Shown in pieces: positions 28,828 to 36,716 of a stretch of DNA of 64,000 nucleotides; the first letter of the stretch is position 1, and each line of letters begins with the position of its first letter. The stretch comes from Bin5 sp965207495. Its GTDB lineage: Bacteria > Chloroflexota > Anaerolineae > Caldilineales > Caldilineaceae. Below the pieces are notes generated by a model, which was given only the letters and a program-made list of their open reading frames with translations, searched no databases and was not told the DNA's origin. Location of the stretch: contig OZ242287.1 of NCBI GenBank assembly GCA_965207495.1, positions 2,542,001 through 2,606,000 on the forward strand, given 5' to 3'. The translations under genes and the position numbers were made by a program.

Positions 28828-30006
28828 TCACTCTGTACCCGCCGCGAACGCTTCAATCGCTCCAAACAGGCGCTCCAGGTCAGAAGGCCACACCTCGCCC
28901 ATATGCCCGATGCGGAAAGCTTTGCCCTTGTAAGGGCCATACCCGTCGGCAATCTGCATCGCCCGCGTTCCCAGGAACCGGTTGAGCGCGCCAACATCCA
29001 GGCCTCTGCTGTTCTCGACTGTCGTCACCGTGTCCGACTCGTAACCGCGTTCAGCCATCAGTCCGAAACCATTCGCCGTGGCCCATTCGCGGCTCATCTG
29101 CCCGCAGTAGGCGTGACGGGCATAGCGCGCCTCCAGCCCTTCAGCAAAGATCCGATCTAACTGAACGCTCAGCGCCCGCAGCAAGGAGATGGCCGGCGTG
29201 GCCGGCGTCGTGCTCCGCTGGCGGTACTTCTCAAGCTGCAGAAAATCGAAATACCAGCCGCGATTGGAAACCGTCCCCGCACGCGCCATCAAACGGTCGC
29301 TGACCGCCGCAAACGCCAGCCCCGGCGGCACAGCCAGCGCCTTCTGCGAGGAAGTCAGCAGCATGTCCAGCCCCCAGTCGTCGAAAGGCAGCTTCACCCC
29401 GCTGAACGACGAAACCGCATCCACCAGGATCAACGTGTCCGGGCTGACCCGCCGCACACATTCGGCGATAGCGTCAATCGGGCTCGCAGCGCCCGTGCTC
29501 GTCTCATTGTGGACGACCGTGATCGCGTCCACGGGGCCATCGGCAAGAGCGGCCTGCAGCGCCTTCTCAACCAACTCCGGCTTCACCGCCGTACACCACG
29601 GCGCGTCCACCGCGATCGCCTCCTTGCCGCATCCGACCGAAACATCGTGCCATCGTTGGCTGAAAGCCCCGTTCACAAAATTGATCACCCGCCCACCGAC
29701 AGCGTTCAGAATAGCCGCCTCCTGCAAACCCGTACCCGACGCCGCAACCGTGAAGACCCGCGCCGCCGTATGGTACAGCTCCTGCAGCTGTTCGCTGCAC
29801 TTCCCGAACAGAGACTCCAATTCATCGCTGCGGTGACCGATCATTGGCATATCCTGCGCAGCCAGCGTCGCTGGATGCACGTCAGTCGGGCCCGGCACAA
29901 ACAGCCTCTGTGGCGGCTTGTCCGCCGGCGTCACAAAACTATCCCTCTCCAACCCATCCCTGGCCAAGCTGTCAGTAGTTTCTGAACTCTGAACAGTCGC
30001 AGTCAT
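28828..30006 (-). CDS. Class V aminotransferase (alanine/serine-glyoxylate type)
   Basis: This PLP-dependent enzyme has 392 residues. The family start LFVPGPTDVHPATL is at about residues 35-48, preceded by a 34-residue Ser/Thr-rich tail. Substrate-side and cofactor features include ASGTGLQEAAI near 90-100, VDAVSSFSG near 201-209 and the PLP lysine in TSSQKALAVPPG near residues 223-234. The layout matches alanine-glyoxylate, serine-glyoxylate and 2-aminoethylphosphonate-pyruvate transaminases; which reaction is used cannot be settled here. The C-terminal RIGHMGEVWPSDLERLF is typical. No operon partner is evident. Confidence 0.87.
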   Translation of the reverse strand: MTATVQSSETTDSLARDGLERDSFVTPADKPPQRLFVPGPTDVHPATLAAQDMPMIGHRSDELESLFGKCSEQLQELYHTAARVFTVAASGTGLQEAAILNAVGGRVINFVNGAFSQRWHDVSVGCGKEAIAVDAPWCTAVKPELVEKALQAALADGPVDAITVVHNETSTGAASPIDAIAECVRRVSPDTLILVDAVSSFSGVKLPFDDWGLDMLLTSSQKALAVPPGLAFAAVSDRLMARAGTVSNRGWYFDFLQLEKYRQRSTTPATPAISLLRALSVQLDRIFAEGLEARYARHAYCGQMSREWATANGFGLMAERGYESDTVTTVENSRGLDVGALNRFLGTRAMQIADGYGPYKGKAFRIGHMGEVWPSDLERLFGAIEAFAAGTE

Positions 30007-30060
30007 CTATTTCGGTTTCCTCTATATGAGTGATCCATCCAGACCGGGTAGAGATCTACC

Positions 30061-30732
30061 TTACGCCTTCACCGGTTCCACGCAGCCCGGCTCGTCGTTG
30101 CGCGGGTTGTTCACAGTCCGGCTCACCGCCACCGCCTCCATCTCCGCGCCGCCGTACGGCCGCATCAGATGCAGCAGCGTATCCGCCTTCTGCACACTCG
30201 CATCGAGCCACTCGTCATAATCCTGCCGGTCGAGAATCACCGGCATGCGGTGATGCAGCGGCGCCATGAACTCGTTCGCATCCGTCGTTAGCAGAGTGCA
30301 CGACTCGATCACCGAACCGTCCTGCTCCCAGTGTTCCCAAAGCCCCGCTATGCCAAAAATATCGCCCGACGCCAGACCGATCAGATACGGCTGCTTGCCG
30401 TCCTTCACCTTCTTCCACTCGTAAAATCCATCCGCCGGCACAATGCAGCGCCGGTACTTGTAAGCCGCACGAAACGACGGCTTCTCCGCCGCCGTCTCTG
30501 AACGCGCATTGATCATCCGGCTCCCGATCTTCGGGTCCTTCGCCCAGAAGGGAATCAACCCCCAATTCAGATAGGTCGCCTCCCGCATCCCCCCATGCGG
30601 ATTCGTCCGCACCGCCAGCACAGGTTGCGTCGGCGCAATGTTGTACCTCGACCCCGTCTCCGGCGCCGCATCCAGCTCAAACAACATCTGCAAATTCTGC
30701 GGCGAAGCCCGCAACACAAATCGACCGCACAT
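30061..30732 (-). CDS. SRAP-domain protein (YedK/HMCES family)
   Basis: SRAP proteins bind abasic sites in single-stranded DNA and form a covalent thiazolidine through the N-terminal Cys. Here the Met is followed directly by Cys2 in MCGRFVLR. The conserved NARSETAAEKPSF segment (active-site Glu) lies near residues 74-86, and the HHRMPVIL motif with the catalytic His lies near 158-165. The length of 223 residues is normal. It is transcribed divergently from the metallophosphoesterases, with a repeat copy in between, and is not linked to dinB beyond proximity. Confidence 0.93.
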   Translation of the reverse strand: MCGRFVLRASPQNLQMLFELDAAPETGSRYNIAPTQPVLAVRTNPHGGMREATYLNWGLIPFWAKDPKIGSRMINARSETAAEKPSFRAAYKYRRCIVPADGFYEWKKVKDGKQPYLIGLASGDIFGIAGLWEHWEQDGSVIESCTLLTTDANEFMAPLHHRMPVILDRQDYDEWLDASVQKADTLLHLMRPYGGAEMEAVAVSRTVNNPRNDEPGCVEPVKA

Positions 30733-30879
30733 CTCCGCCTCCCATGATAATCCAGCAACATGTAATTCCTGCCAAAATATGGGTCGATCTTAGCCACTGC
30801 CCCCCAGCTTGTCAACTAATCACCCCCCCAATCGCGCCCCCACACGCCCCACCCATCCTCAAGCCAACCCTCCCTCCCC

Positions 30880-31125
30880 ACTGACAACTGACCACCGACC
30901 ACTGACCACTGCAGTTTTGGGCGTTCGGGCCTTCGGCCCTCCCTTGTGCAGGGGCTGCGCCCCCGCAACGCCCCGCCCTTACTCGCCAACGTGCTGATTC
31001 TTCCCCAGCATTGCGTCTAGCCAACAGTGTCTCCACCCCCTTTTCAGTCTCAACTCCCTATTCCCTATCTCCAGCCCCTGACCCCTGCAGTTCCCCCGCC
31101 GTTTCCCTGCAGTTCCCCGATTTCC
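30880..31125 (+). repeat. Dispersed intergenic repeat, copy 3, with short C-rich satellites
   Basis: The core at 30916-31040 repeats the 7393 and 27622 copies. It is flanked on the left by a short tandem of ACTGACCACTGACC-like words and on the right by several CTGCAGTTCCCC units. A related fragment (CCTGACCACTACAGTTCCCC) lies at about 46845-46864, between tyrS and the dehydratase. The 480-base gap between the SRAP gene and the first metallophosphoesterase is otherwise featureless. Confidence 0.82.
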
Positions 31126-31215
31126 CGCCCCCCTCCGTTTGACGGTTCTCCGTCCACCGGGTAGCATAGCGGGCAGTGTGCCGCAGACCATTTCCTGCGA
31201 AAAAGATCAAAACCC

Positions 31216-32253
31216 ATGCGACTAGCCGTCCTCGCCGACATCCACGGAAACCTGCCCGCGCTGCAAGCCGTCCAAACCGAACTGGAGAGGCTTCAGCCCG
31301 ACTTCGTCGTCCTCAACGGCGATCTCATCAATCCCATGCCGTTCAACAACGGTGTCGTTGACGTCGTCCGCGCCTCCGACTGGGCCGTCGTACGCGGCAA
31401 TCACGAATTCTACCTGCTCGACTTCGGCACCGACCGCGCCCCGCAGGGCGCCGACGACTCGGAACGTTGGGGCAGCCTACACTGGCTTGTCCAACGCGTG
31501 GGCAAAGAGCAGGCCAACTACCTGGCCGCGCTCCCCGACGAACTACGACTGCAGTTCCCCGGCGCTCAGCCAATCCGAGTCGCGCATGGCGTACCCGGAC
31601 GCAATCGCGTCGGGTTCTACCAGGACATGCCTGCCGAGAAAATAATCCCCCAAATCGACCCCATCGAAGAACCAAACATCATCTCTGCCCATACCCACGT
31701 ACAGGTAGACAGGCATCTATACAAGCCCGATCCGGCCGATCCCTTGACCGACCCACACGAAAGTGACGCCCTTTTCAGAGAAGGCAACAAAGCGCATCCT
31801 TCCCCGCCCGAAGGCGCAAGCATACGCCCGCAATCGGACCCCGGCCGCGACAACTGTCGTCACTGGCACCTGATGAATCCCGGCAGTATCGGCCTCCCTC
31901 TCAATGGCGACACCGCCGCCCAGTTCGCCCTCATGCAATCCGTACCCGGAAACGAGCAACCGGGCGGTTGGCAAGTGCAGCACCACCGTGTCCCCTACGA
32001 CCGCCGCCCCGTTCTCGAGGCCTTTTCCACCGAAGGACTTCTCGAAGCCGGCGGCGTAATCGCCCAGCTGTTTTACTGGGAGCTGGTCACCGCCGAACCT
32101 GAAATCATCAACTACTTCCGCTGGTGCTGGGCCAACGGACATGACCCCGATGCCGAAGACATCAGGCACTCCTTTATCGCCTACGGCCAGGCGACCGGTC
32201 GCGAGCGCTACGTGGACGAACGCGACCCGCTGAAGAAGGCGCAGTCCACATGA
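31216..32253 (+). CDS. Calcineurin-like metallophosphoesterase 1
   Basis: This 345-residue protein belongs to the YfcE/MJ0936-like phosphodiesterases. Metal ligands are visible: DIHGN at residues 8-12, NGDLIN near 34-39, RGNHEF near 60-65, AHGVPG near 122-127 and SAHTHVQVDR near 156-165, followed by NPGSIGLPLNGD. The C-terminal part carries a family-specific helical tail. Its 3' end overlaps the next phosphoesterase gene by four bases (ATGA), so the two are translationally coupled. The substrate is unknown. No promoter with both elements is visible upstream. Confidence 0.87.
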   Translation: MRLAVLADIHGNLPALQAVQTELERLQPDFVVLNGDLINPMPFNNGVVDVVRASDWAVVRGNHEFYLLDFGTDRAPQGADDSERWGSLHWLVQRVGKEQANYLAALPDELRLQFPGAQPIRVAHGVPGRNRVGFYQDMPAEKIIPQIDPIEEPNIISAHTHVQVDRHLYKPDPADPLTDPHESDALFREGNKAHPSPPEGASIRPQSDPGRDNCRHWHLMNPGSIGLPLNGDTAAQFALMQSVPGNEQPGGWQVQHHRVPYDRRPVLEAFSTEGLLEAGGVIAQLFYWELVTAEPEIINYFRWCWANGHDPDAEDIRHSFIAYGQATGRERYVDERDPLKKAQST

Positions 32254-33167
32254 GTCGACCTATTCGCCTCGCATTCCTTGGCGACATTCACGGCAACCTG
32301 CCGGCACTGGAAGCTGTGCTTGAGGAAATAGACAAACAGACCCCCGACGCCGTCTTTCTGCTCGGTGATCTGTTAAACAGATGCCCCTGGACCCTCGATG
32401 TAGTCGACGTGCTGCGCCAGCGAGATTGGCTCTCCGTCCAGGGCAACCATGACCTGATTCTCGCCAATCTCAATACCCCCGAGGGACCACCCACGTTCAA
32501 CGACAAAAACCGCTTCCCCAATATCCACTGGACTTGGGAGCAGATGCGACCACAGGATCTCTGTTACCTTCGCAATCTACCCCACGACCTGCTCATTGAG
32601 ATCCAGGGCGCCCCGTCTCTGCGACTATTTCACGGCCTCCCCGACAACCCCTTTGCAGGAATCGTCCCTAACGCAGATGAAGAATCGGTCTCCGGCCAAA
32701 TCGCAGTCTACGACGAGCCCGTACTGATCTGCGGACACACCCACCAGCCCATGGACCGCACCATTACCGCGCAGTCTTCAGAGCACAACGGTGGCTCGTA
32801 TCCATTTAGGCAACGAATACTGAACCCCGGCAGTGTCGGCATGCCCTACAATGGCGATCCCCGCGCCCATTATCTCCTGCTGGACCTTGTTAAGGAAGAC
32901 AGCAAATTGGGCTGGCAACCCCAGTTTCAAAGGTTGGACTATGACTTTGATCGCGTTGCCAGCGCGTTCCGCTCCAGCGGACTTCTGGAATCCAGCGGGG
33001 CAATTGCCGCACTAAATCTGCGTACCATCAAAGATGGCCATCCCTGGGCCAGCGACTACCAGCAGTGGGTGCGCAACCAACCCCACTCTGTGCGCAGCGA
33101 CCACGAAAACGCAGTCGAACTGTATCTGCAGTCCCACGGCCCCAGCCAGTGGGCATTCCTCGGCTGA
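32250..33167 (+). CDS. Calcineurin-like metallophosphoesterase 2
   Basis: The second phosphoesterase, 305 residues, starts inside its paralog's stop. Ligand motifs are GDIHGN at 10-15, LLGDLLN near 36-42, QGNHD near 63-67, LFHGLPDN near 127-134 and CGHTHQPMDR near 161-170, with NPGSVGMPYNGDP after. It shares the tail region FDRVASAFRSSGLLES with the corresponding part of protein 1, so the pair arose by tandem duplication and then diverged. Co-translation suggests they act together, possibly as a heteromer; that is inference. Confidence 0.87.
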   Translation: MSRPIRLAFLGDIHGNLPALEAVLEEIDKQTPDAVFLLGDLLNRCPWTLDVVDVLRQRDWLSVQGNHDLILANLNTPEGPPTFNDKNRFPNIHWTWEQMRPQDLCYLRNLPHDLLIEIQGAPSLRLFHGLPDNPFAGIVPNADEESVSGQIAVYDEPVLICGHTHQPMDRTITAQSSEHNGGSYPFRQRILNPGSVGMPYNGDPRAHYLLLDLVKEDSKLGWQPQFQRLDYDFDRVASAFRSSGLLESSGAIAALNLRTIKDGHPWASDYQQWVRNQPHSVRSDHENAVELYLQSHGPSQWAFLG

Positions 33168-33190
33168 ACTTCCCATTTGCCACGACAACT

Positions 33191-33221
33191 TTGAGCTATG
33201 TCGCCGCAAACAACCTATAAT
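33191..33221 (+). promoter_or_regulatory. Possible promoter of the class V aminotransferase gene
   Basis: A perfect TATAAT at 33216-33221 is preceded by TTGAGC at 33191-33196. The spacer of 19 bases is long, so the -35 is uncertain. The gene starts 52 bases downstream of the -10. Confidence 0.45.
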
Positions 33222-33272
33222 TGTCTGAGGTTCCCCTTACACGTACCGGTCATACAAACGAGAAAAAAGAGA

Positions 33273-34442
33273 ATGTCACCAAATCTAACAGAAGTCAGAA
33301 ATGAACTCCCCGCCGTCCAGGCCTCGGCCTACCTCAACACAGGCAGCTACGGTCCTCTCAGTCGCGCCGCGGCAACGGCCGTCGAGGTTGAAAATCGGCA
33401 GCAGTTTGAAGCCGGTCGCCTGACAAGCATGGGCGGATCCGGACAGTCGATTCCAGCCTCACTGCGCGCCGCCTTCGCCAGAGTTTTCGGTTGCGAGGCC
33501 GCTGAAGTCGCCCTCACCCATCACACAACCGATGGCATGAACATCGCAACCTGGGGTGTTCAATACCGTCCGGGCGACGAGATCGTCACAAACACTTGGG
33601 AGCATCCCGGCGGGATCCTTCCCGTCTTCGCCGCCGCCAGACGCTTCGACCTCAAAGTGCGCATGGTGCCCCTCGAAAAAGACGACGACGAAGAGACCAT
33701 CCTCGCCAAGTTCGACAGCGTCATCGGCCCCAGGACCAAACTGGTTTCCGTCGCCCACGTCTCATGGAAAACCGGAACAATCCTGCCCATCAACAGCCTC
33801 GCCGATCTGGTTCACCGCCACGACGGCCTGCTCGCCGTCGATGGGGCCCAGTCCGGCGGCGCTATGCGTCTGGATATGGCTTCGTCTGGGGCCGATTTCT
33901 ACGCCATTCCCGGCCAGAAGTGGCTTTGCGGGCCCGAGGGCATCGGCGCTCTGTACGTAGACAAAGAGCGCACTGGAGACCTGCTGCAGACCTACGTCGG
34001 CTACCCCAGCCTTCGCGACGGCGGAGCCTACGACGAGACCGGCATCTTCCTGCCGCCCGAAGGCGCCAAACGCTACGAGGTCGGCACAACCTATCGTCCC
34101 GCCATGGCCGGCATGTGGAGCGGTATGCAATGGCTGGAGGAGCTGGGCCTGGACTGGGTATACGATCGCACGCAGAAAATGACCCAGCTCACCCGTGAAG
34201 CCCTCGCCTCGATACCCACCGTCCGTCTGGTCCACACGCCCACACACGCCGGATTGACCAGCTTCACAGTCGATAATATCTCACCGTCAGCGGCCGTCGA
34301 GCGCCTGGCAGAGGCCGGCGTACTCATCCGATCCGTGCCCAATCCCGACTTGATCAGAGTCTCCTCCCACTTCTTCAACAATGAGGATGACATCGAAAGA
34401 CTGCGGGCAGGTATCGAAGGCCTGAACGGTAGCAGCGCCTGA
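33273..34442 (+). CDS. Class V aminotransferase (cysteine desulfurase/epimerase-like)
   Basis: This PLP enzyme has 389 residues from the ATG at 33273; an upstream in-frame start at 33198 would add 25 residues unlike any family member and lie in the promoter. AYLNTGSYGPLSR near residue 16 is the family start; HHTTDGMNIATWG, VSWKTGTILPI and VDGAQSGGAMRLD follow. The PLP lysine is in IPGQKWLCGPEG near residues 212-223. It belongs to the broad NifS/isopenicillin-N-epimerase group; no sulfur or beta-lactam partner gene adjoins it, so the reaction is open. It is convergent with the sigma factor gene. Confidence 0.85.
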   Translation: MSPNLTEVRNELPAVQASAYLNTGSYGPLSRAAATAVEVENRQQFEAGRLTSMGGSGQSIPASLRAAFARVFGCEAAEVALTHHTTDGMNIATWGVQYRPGDEIVTNTWEHPGGILPVFAAARRFDLKVRMVPLEKDDDEETILAKFDSVIGPRTKLVSVAHVSWKTGTILPINSLADLVHRHDGLLAVDGAQSGGAMRLDMASSGADFYAIPGQKWLCGPEGIGALYVDKERTGDLLQTYVGYPSLRDGGAYDETGIFLPPEGAKRYEVGTTYRPAMAGMWSGMQWLEELGLDWVYDRTQKMTQLTREALASIPTVRLVHTPTHAGLTSFTVDNISPSAAVERLAEAGVLIRSVPNPDLIRVSSHFFNNEDDIERLRAGIEGLNGSSA

Positions 34443-34486
34443 CCGGGCAAGGATGCGCACAGGTCCAAAAACAGTCCATCTGGCGG

Positions 34487-35182
34487 TCACGACAGTAGGT
34501 CCGCCGCCGCCAGTTGGTCTCGCAAATGCGCACGCGCGCGGCTCAACCTTGATTTGACCGTGCCTCGCGGCAGGTCCAGGTGTGCCGCCGCCTCCCCGTA
34601 ATCGTATCCGTGAACATCCACCAGGATCACAACATCCCGATACCATGAAGGCAGCCCGTTGATCAAGCTTCCAAGACCCGCTAGCTTCTCCCGCCGTAGC
34701 GCAAATCGCTCAGGATTCTGTTCGCAGCGCCATTCCGTCGCCTCGTAGTCAGACTCCTCTATCATCTGGTCGAGACTCAAGGCGTTTCGGCGTTTCTGGC
34801 TCCTCAGATGGTCGTAACACGTGTTTGACACAATGCGCAGCAGCCACGCCCGGAAGTTGCCGTCCTTAAAGCGAGGCATCGCCCGGTGCACCTTGATCAG
34901 CGCCTCCTGTACCGCGTCCGCCGCAGCCTCCTCCGTCTGCAATATACTGCGCGCCAGACGCACCGCAGGGCCCCTATGCCCCTCAACCAGTCCCTGAAAC
35001 GCCTGCCCATCCCCGTCCCGGGCAGCCGAGATAATACTCTGCGGCCATCCTCCACGGTCTATGGCGCCAACCGCCGCAGTCACGCTGCCGGACTCCGATC
35101 CTGAACACCTGCCTCCTCCCTGCCTGCCTACCGCTTCAAATCCTGACTCTCCCAAGACCATTTCGCTTTGAAACGTTGACAT
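34487..35182 (-). CDS. ECF-type RNA polymerase sigma factor
   Basis: This sigma-70 family factor has region 2 (DAVQEALIKVHRAMPRF, then FRAWLLRIVSNTCYDHLRSQKRR) and region 4 (LPSWYRDVVILVDVHGYDYGEAAAHLDLPRGTVKSRLSRARAHL), with no region 3, as in ECF factors. The frame is open from 35272, but the ATG at 35182 has AAAGGA seven bases upstream and gives 231 residues; its first 60 or so are low-complexity Gly/Ser. No anti-sigma gene adjoins it; control may instead run through the nearby FHA regulator or kinase. The 387 bases upstream (35183-35569) hold no gene or clear promoter. Confidence 0.88.
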   Translation of the reverse strand: MSTFQSEMVLGESGFEAVGRQGGGRCSGSESGSVTAAVGAIDRGGWPQSIISAARDGDGQAFQGLVEGHRGPAVRLARSILQTEEAAADAVQEALIKVHRAMPRFKDGNFRAWLLRIVSNTCYDHLRSQKRRNALSLDQMIEESDYEATEWRCEQNPERFALRREKLAGLGSLINGLPSWYRDVVILVDVHGYDYGEAAAHLDLPRGTVKSRLSRARAHLRDQLAAADLLS

Positions 35183-35569
35183 CTGCTTATCCTTTCCCTT
35201 CCGCTTCCTGCCAGATTCCCTGTCGTCGCCCCTGTGAAGCGGCTCCGGCAAGAGTGCTGGAGGGTCTGTCATAACGGTGCCCCAAATGGCTTAGGTACAA
35301 GGATATGTCCGGTCCACCGTCTCAACCCTGAACATTCCGCAACGCAAATCGGACCGTTTGCTTACGATCGCGCATCACCGCCGCCTAGGGCGACTGCCCC
35401 GGCCAGGACACGGCAGGTTCACTCTTTTTCTGATGTGATTGGAGGAAGGAAAAGACCGAGGAGAAAGTGTGACTGCAACCTGAGCTTGGAGTGTCTACTA
35501 CCCTTCTCTACAAGTGCCAGGGAAAATCAAGGCAAGATTCGAAGTGTAAATCCGGTAGCCGCAGGTCCG

Positions 35570-36232
35570 CTACCCCTCAGTCAACTGATACCCAAAACCG
35601 CGCACCGTAACAATAAATCGGGGTTGTGAATCCCCTTGTTTCGCAGAGGCATTCTCGATGCGGTTTCGCACTCTGCTGACCATACGGTCGATGCTGGCGT
35701 CAAAAACATCACCCCCGACCTCAGACCAAATGTGGGTCGCCAGCTCATCCTTGCTGACCACCCGACCCCGGTTCTGGTAGAGGTAACAGATCAGATCGAA
35801 CTGCTTCACGCTCAACGGTGGCAAGAGCACCTTGCCGTCAATGTAGACCTGGCGTGTAGCCGAGTCAACCCGAATACCGGTCTCCGGAAGAGCCTCCAAA
35901 TGAGCGGCAGTGATCGTGGCCGAAGGGTCGTGAAATCGGAAGCGGGTCGCCGCAAACTGAAGCTCGTCCCCGTCCTCCAGCCACGCTGTCGCCCCCGACG
36001 GCAGCCGGTTCCCGTTTACGAAAACACCGTTCTTGCTCTCCAGGTCGTGCAGCCGGTATGCGTCTTCGATATAATGCAGTTCAGCATGTATCCGGCTGGC
36101 AAACCCATCGTTCACAACGACAGTAGAGTCGGCAGACCGGCCGATCAGCATATGCTCAGTGGAAAGTTCGTATTCCGTCCCAGCATCGGGCCCGCTGAGA
36201 CAGACCAATCTGGCGCTCTGACTTCGACCCAT
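35570..36232 (-). CDS. FHA domain-winged helix transcriptional regulator
   Basis: The 220-residue protein joins a phosphothreonine-reading FHA domain to an OmpR/PhoB-type winged helix, with no receiver domain. FHA hallmarks are LIGRSADS near residues 28-35, SRIHAELH near 46-53 and SKNGVFVNG near 65-73. The DNA-binding part, from about residue 125, has FDLICYLYQNRGRVVSKDEL and ends FIVTVRGFGYQL. The frame is open from 36277, but the ATG at 36232 has GGAG five bases before it. A Ser/Thr kinase gene lies divergently upstream, so phosphopeptide-dependent DNA binding is a reasonable guess, as for EmbR, which has a different domain order. Confidence 0.9.
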   Translation of the reverse strand: MGRSQSARLVCLSGPDAGTEYELSTEHMLIGRSADSTVVVNDGFASRIHAELHYIEDAYRLHDLESKNGVFVNGNRLPSGATAWLEDGDELQFAATRFRFHDPSATITAAHLEALPETGIRVDSATRQVYIDGKVLLPPLSVKQFDLICYLYQNRGRVVSKDELATHIWSEVGGDVFDASIDRMVSRVRNRIENASAKQGDSQPRFIVTVRGFGYQLTEG

Positions 36233-36467
36233 GGATTCTCCATTCGCAAAAAAGAATTTCTGCTGGGGCTGGATCATGTCATGCCGGTAACTGGCACAAG
36301 AAGGAGATAGCTAGGCCGTCCATCCATCCCCCTCGATTCGATATCACCGATTCAGCCGCCGCGCCCATAGGGAATCGGCGCCCTTTCTTCTCCGCACATT
36401 TTAGGGCCGAAGCCTTGAATGCGTCCACGGTTTTGGCCTCTTGTTTCCCTATTCCAGTTTCTCTGTT

Positions 36468-36496
36468 ATTATAGTCCGCGAAGCGTAGATTTTCAA
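36468..36496 (-). promoter_or_regulatory. Consensus minus-strand promoter of the FHA regulator
   Basis: On the minus strand TTGAAA (36491-36496) and TATAAT (36468-36473) are separated by 17 bases. Transcription would start near 36461, leaving a leader of about 230 bases. The remainder of 36278-36716 shows no gene and no clear promoter for the divergent kinase. Confidence 0.75.
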
Positions 36497-36716
36497 CCTT
36501 CGCGCCCGTAATGGGCCGCGTCACTGCCGACGCGCAGGACAATGCCAATTATTAGCGTTCAATGCGCCGCCCTCGGGATGCGACGCCGCAACTGAACACT
36601 CTAGCCTCGATCCAAGTCACCCATAGCCAGGCAGAGAACAGCCAAGCTGCACCACCGTTGGTGCACAGTGTCAGCAACATTCGGCTTGAAAACGCGCCTT
36701 AGCCTATTGGAAAAAT

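Noticed and set aside
36686..36716. TTGAAA before the kinase gene as its -35
   Set aside because: The matching -10 position would overlap the start codon, leaving no leader or ribosome-binding site.
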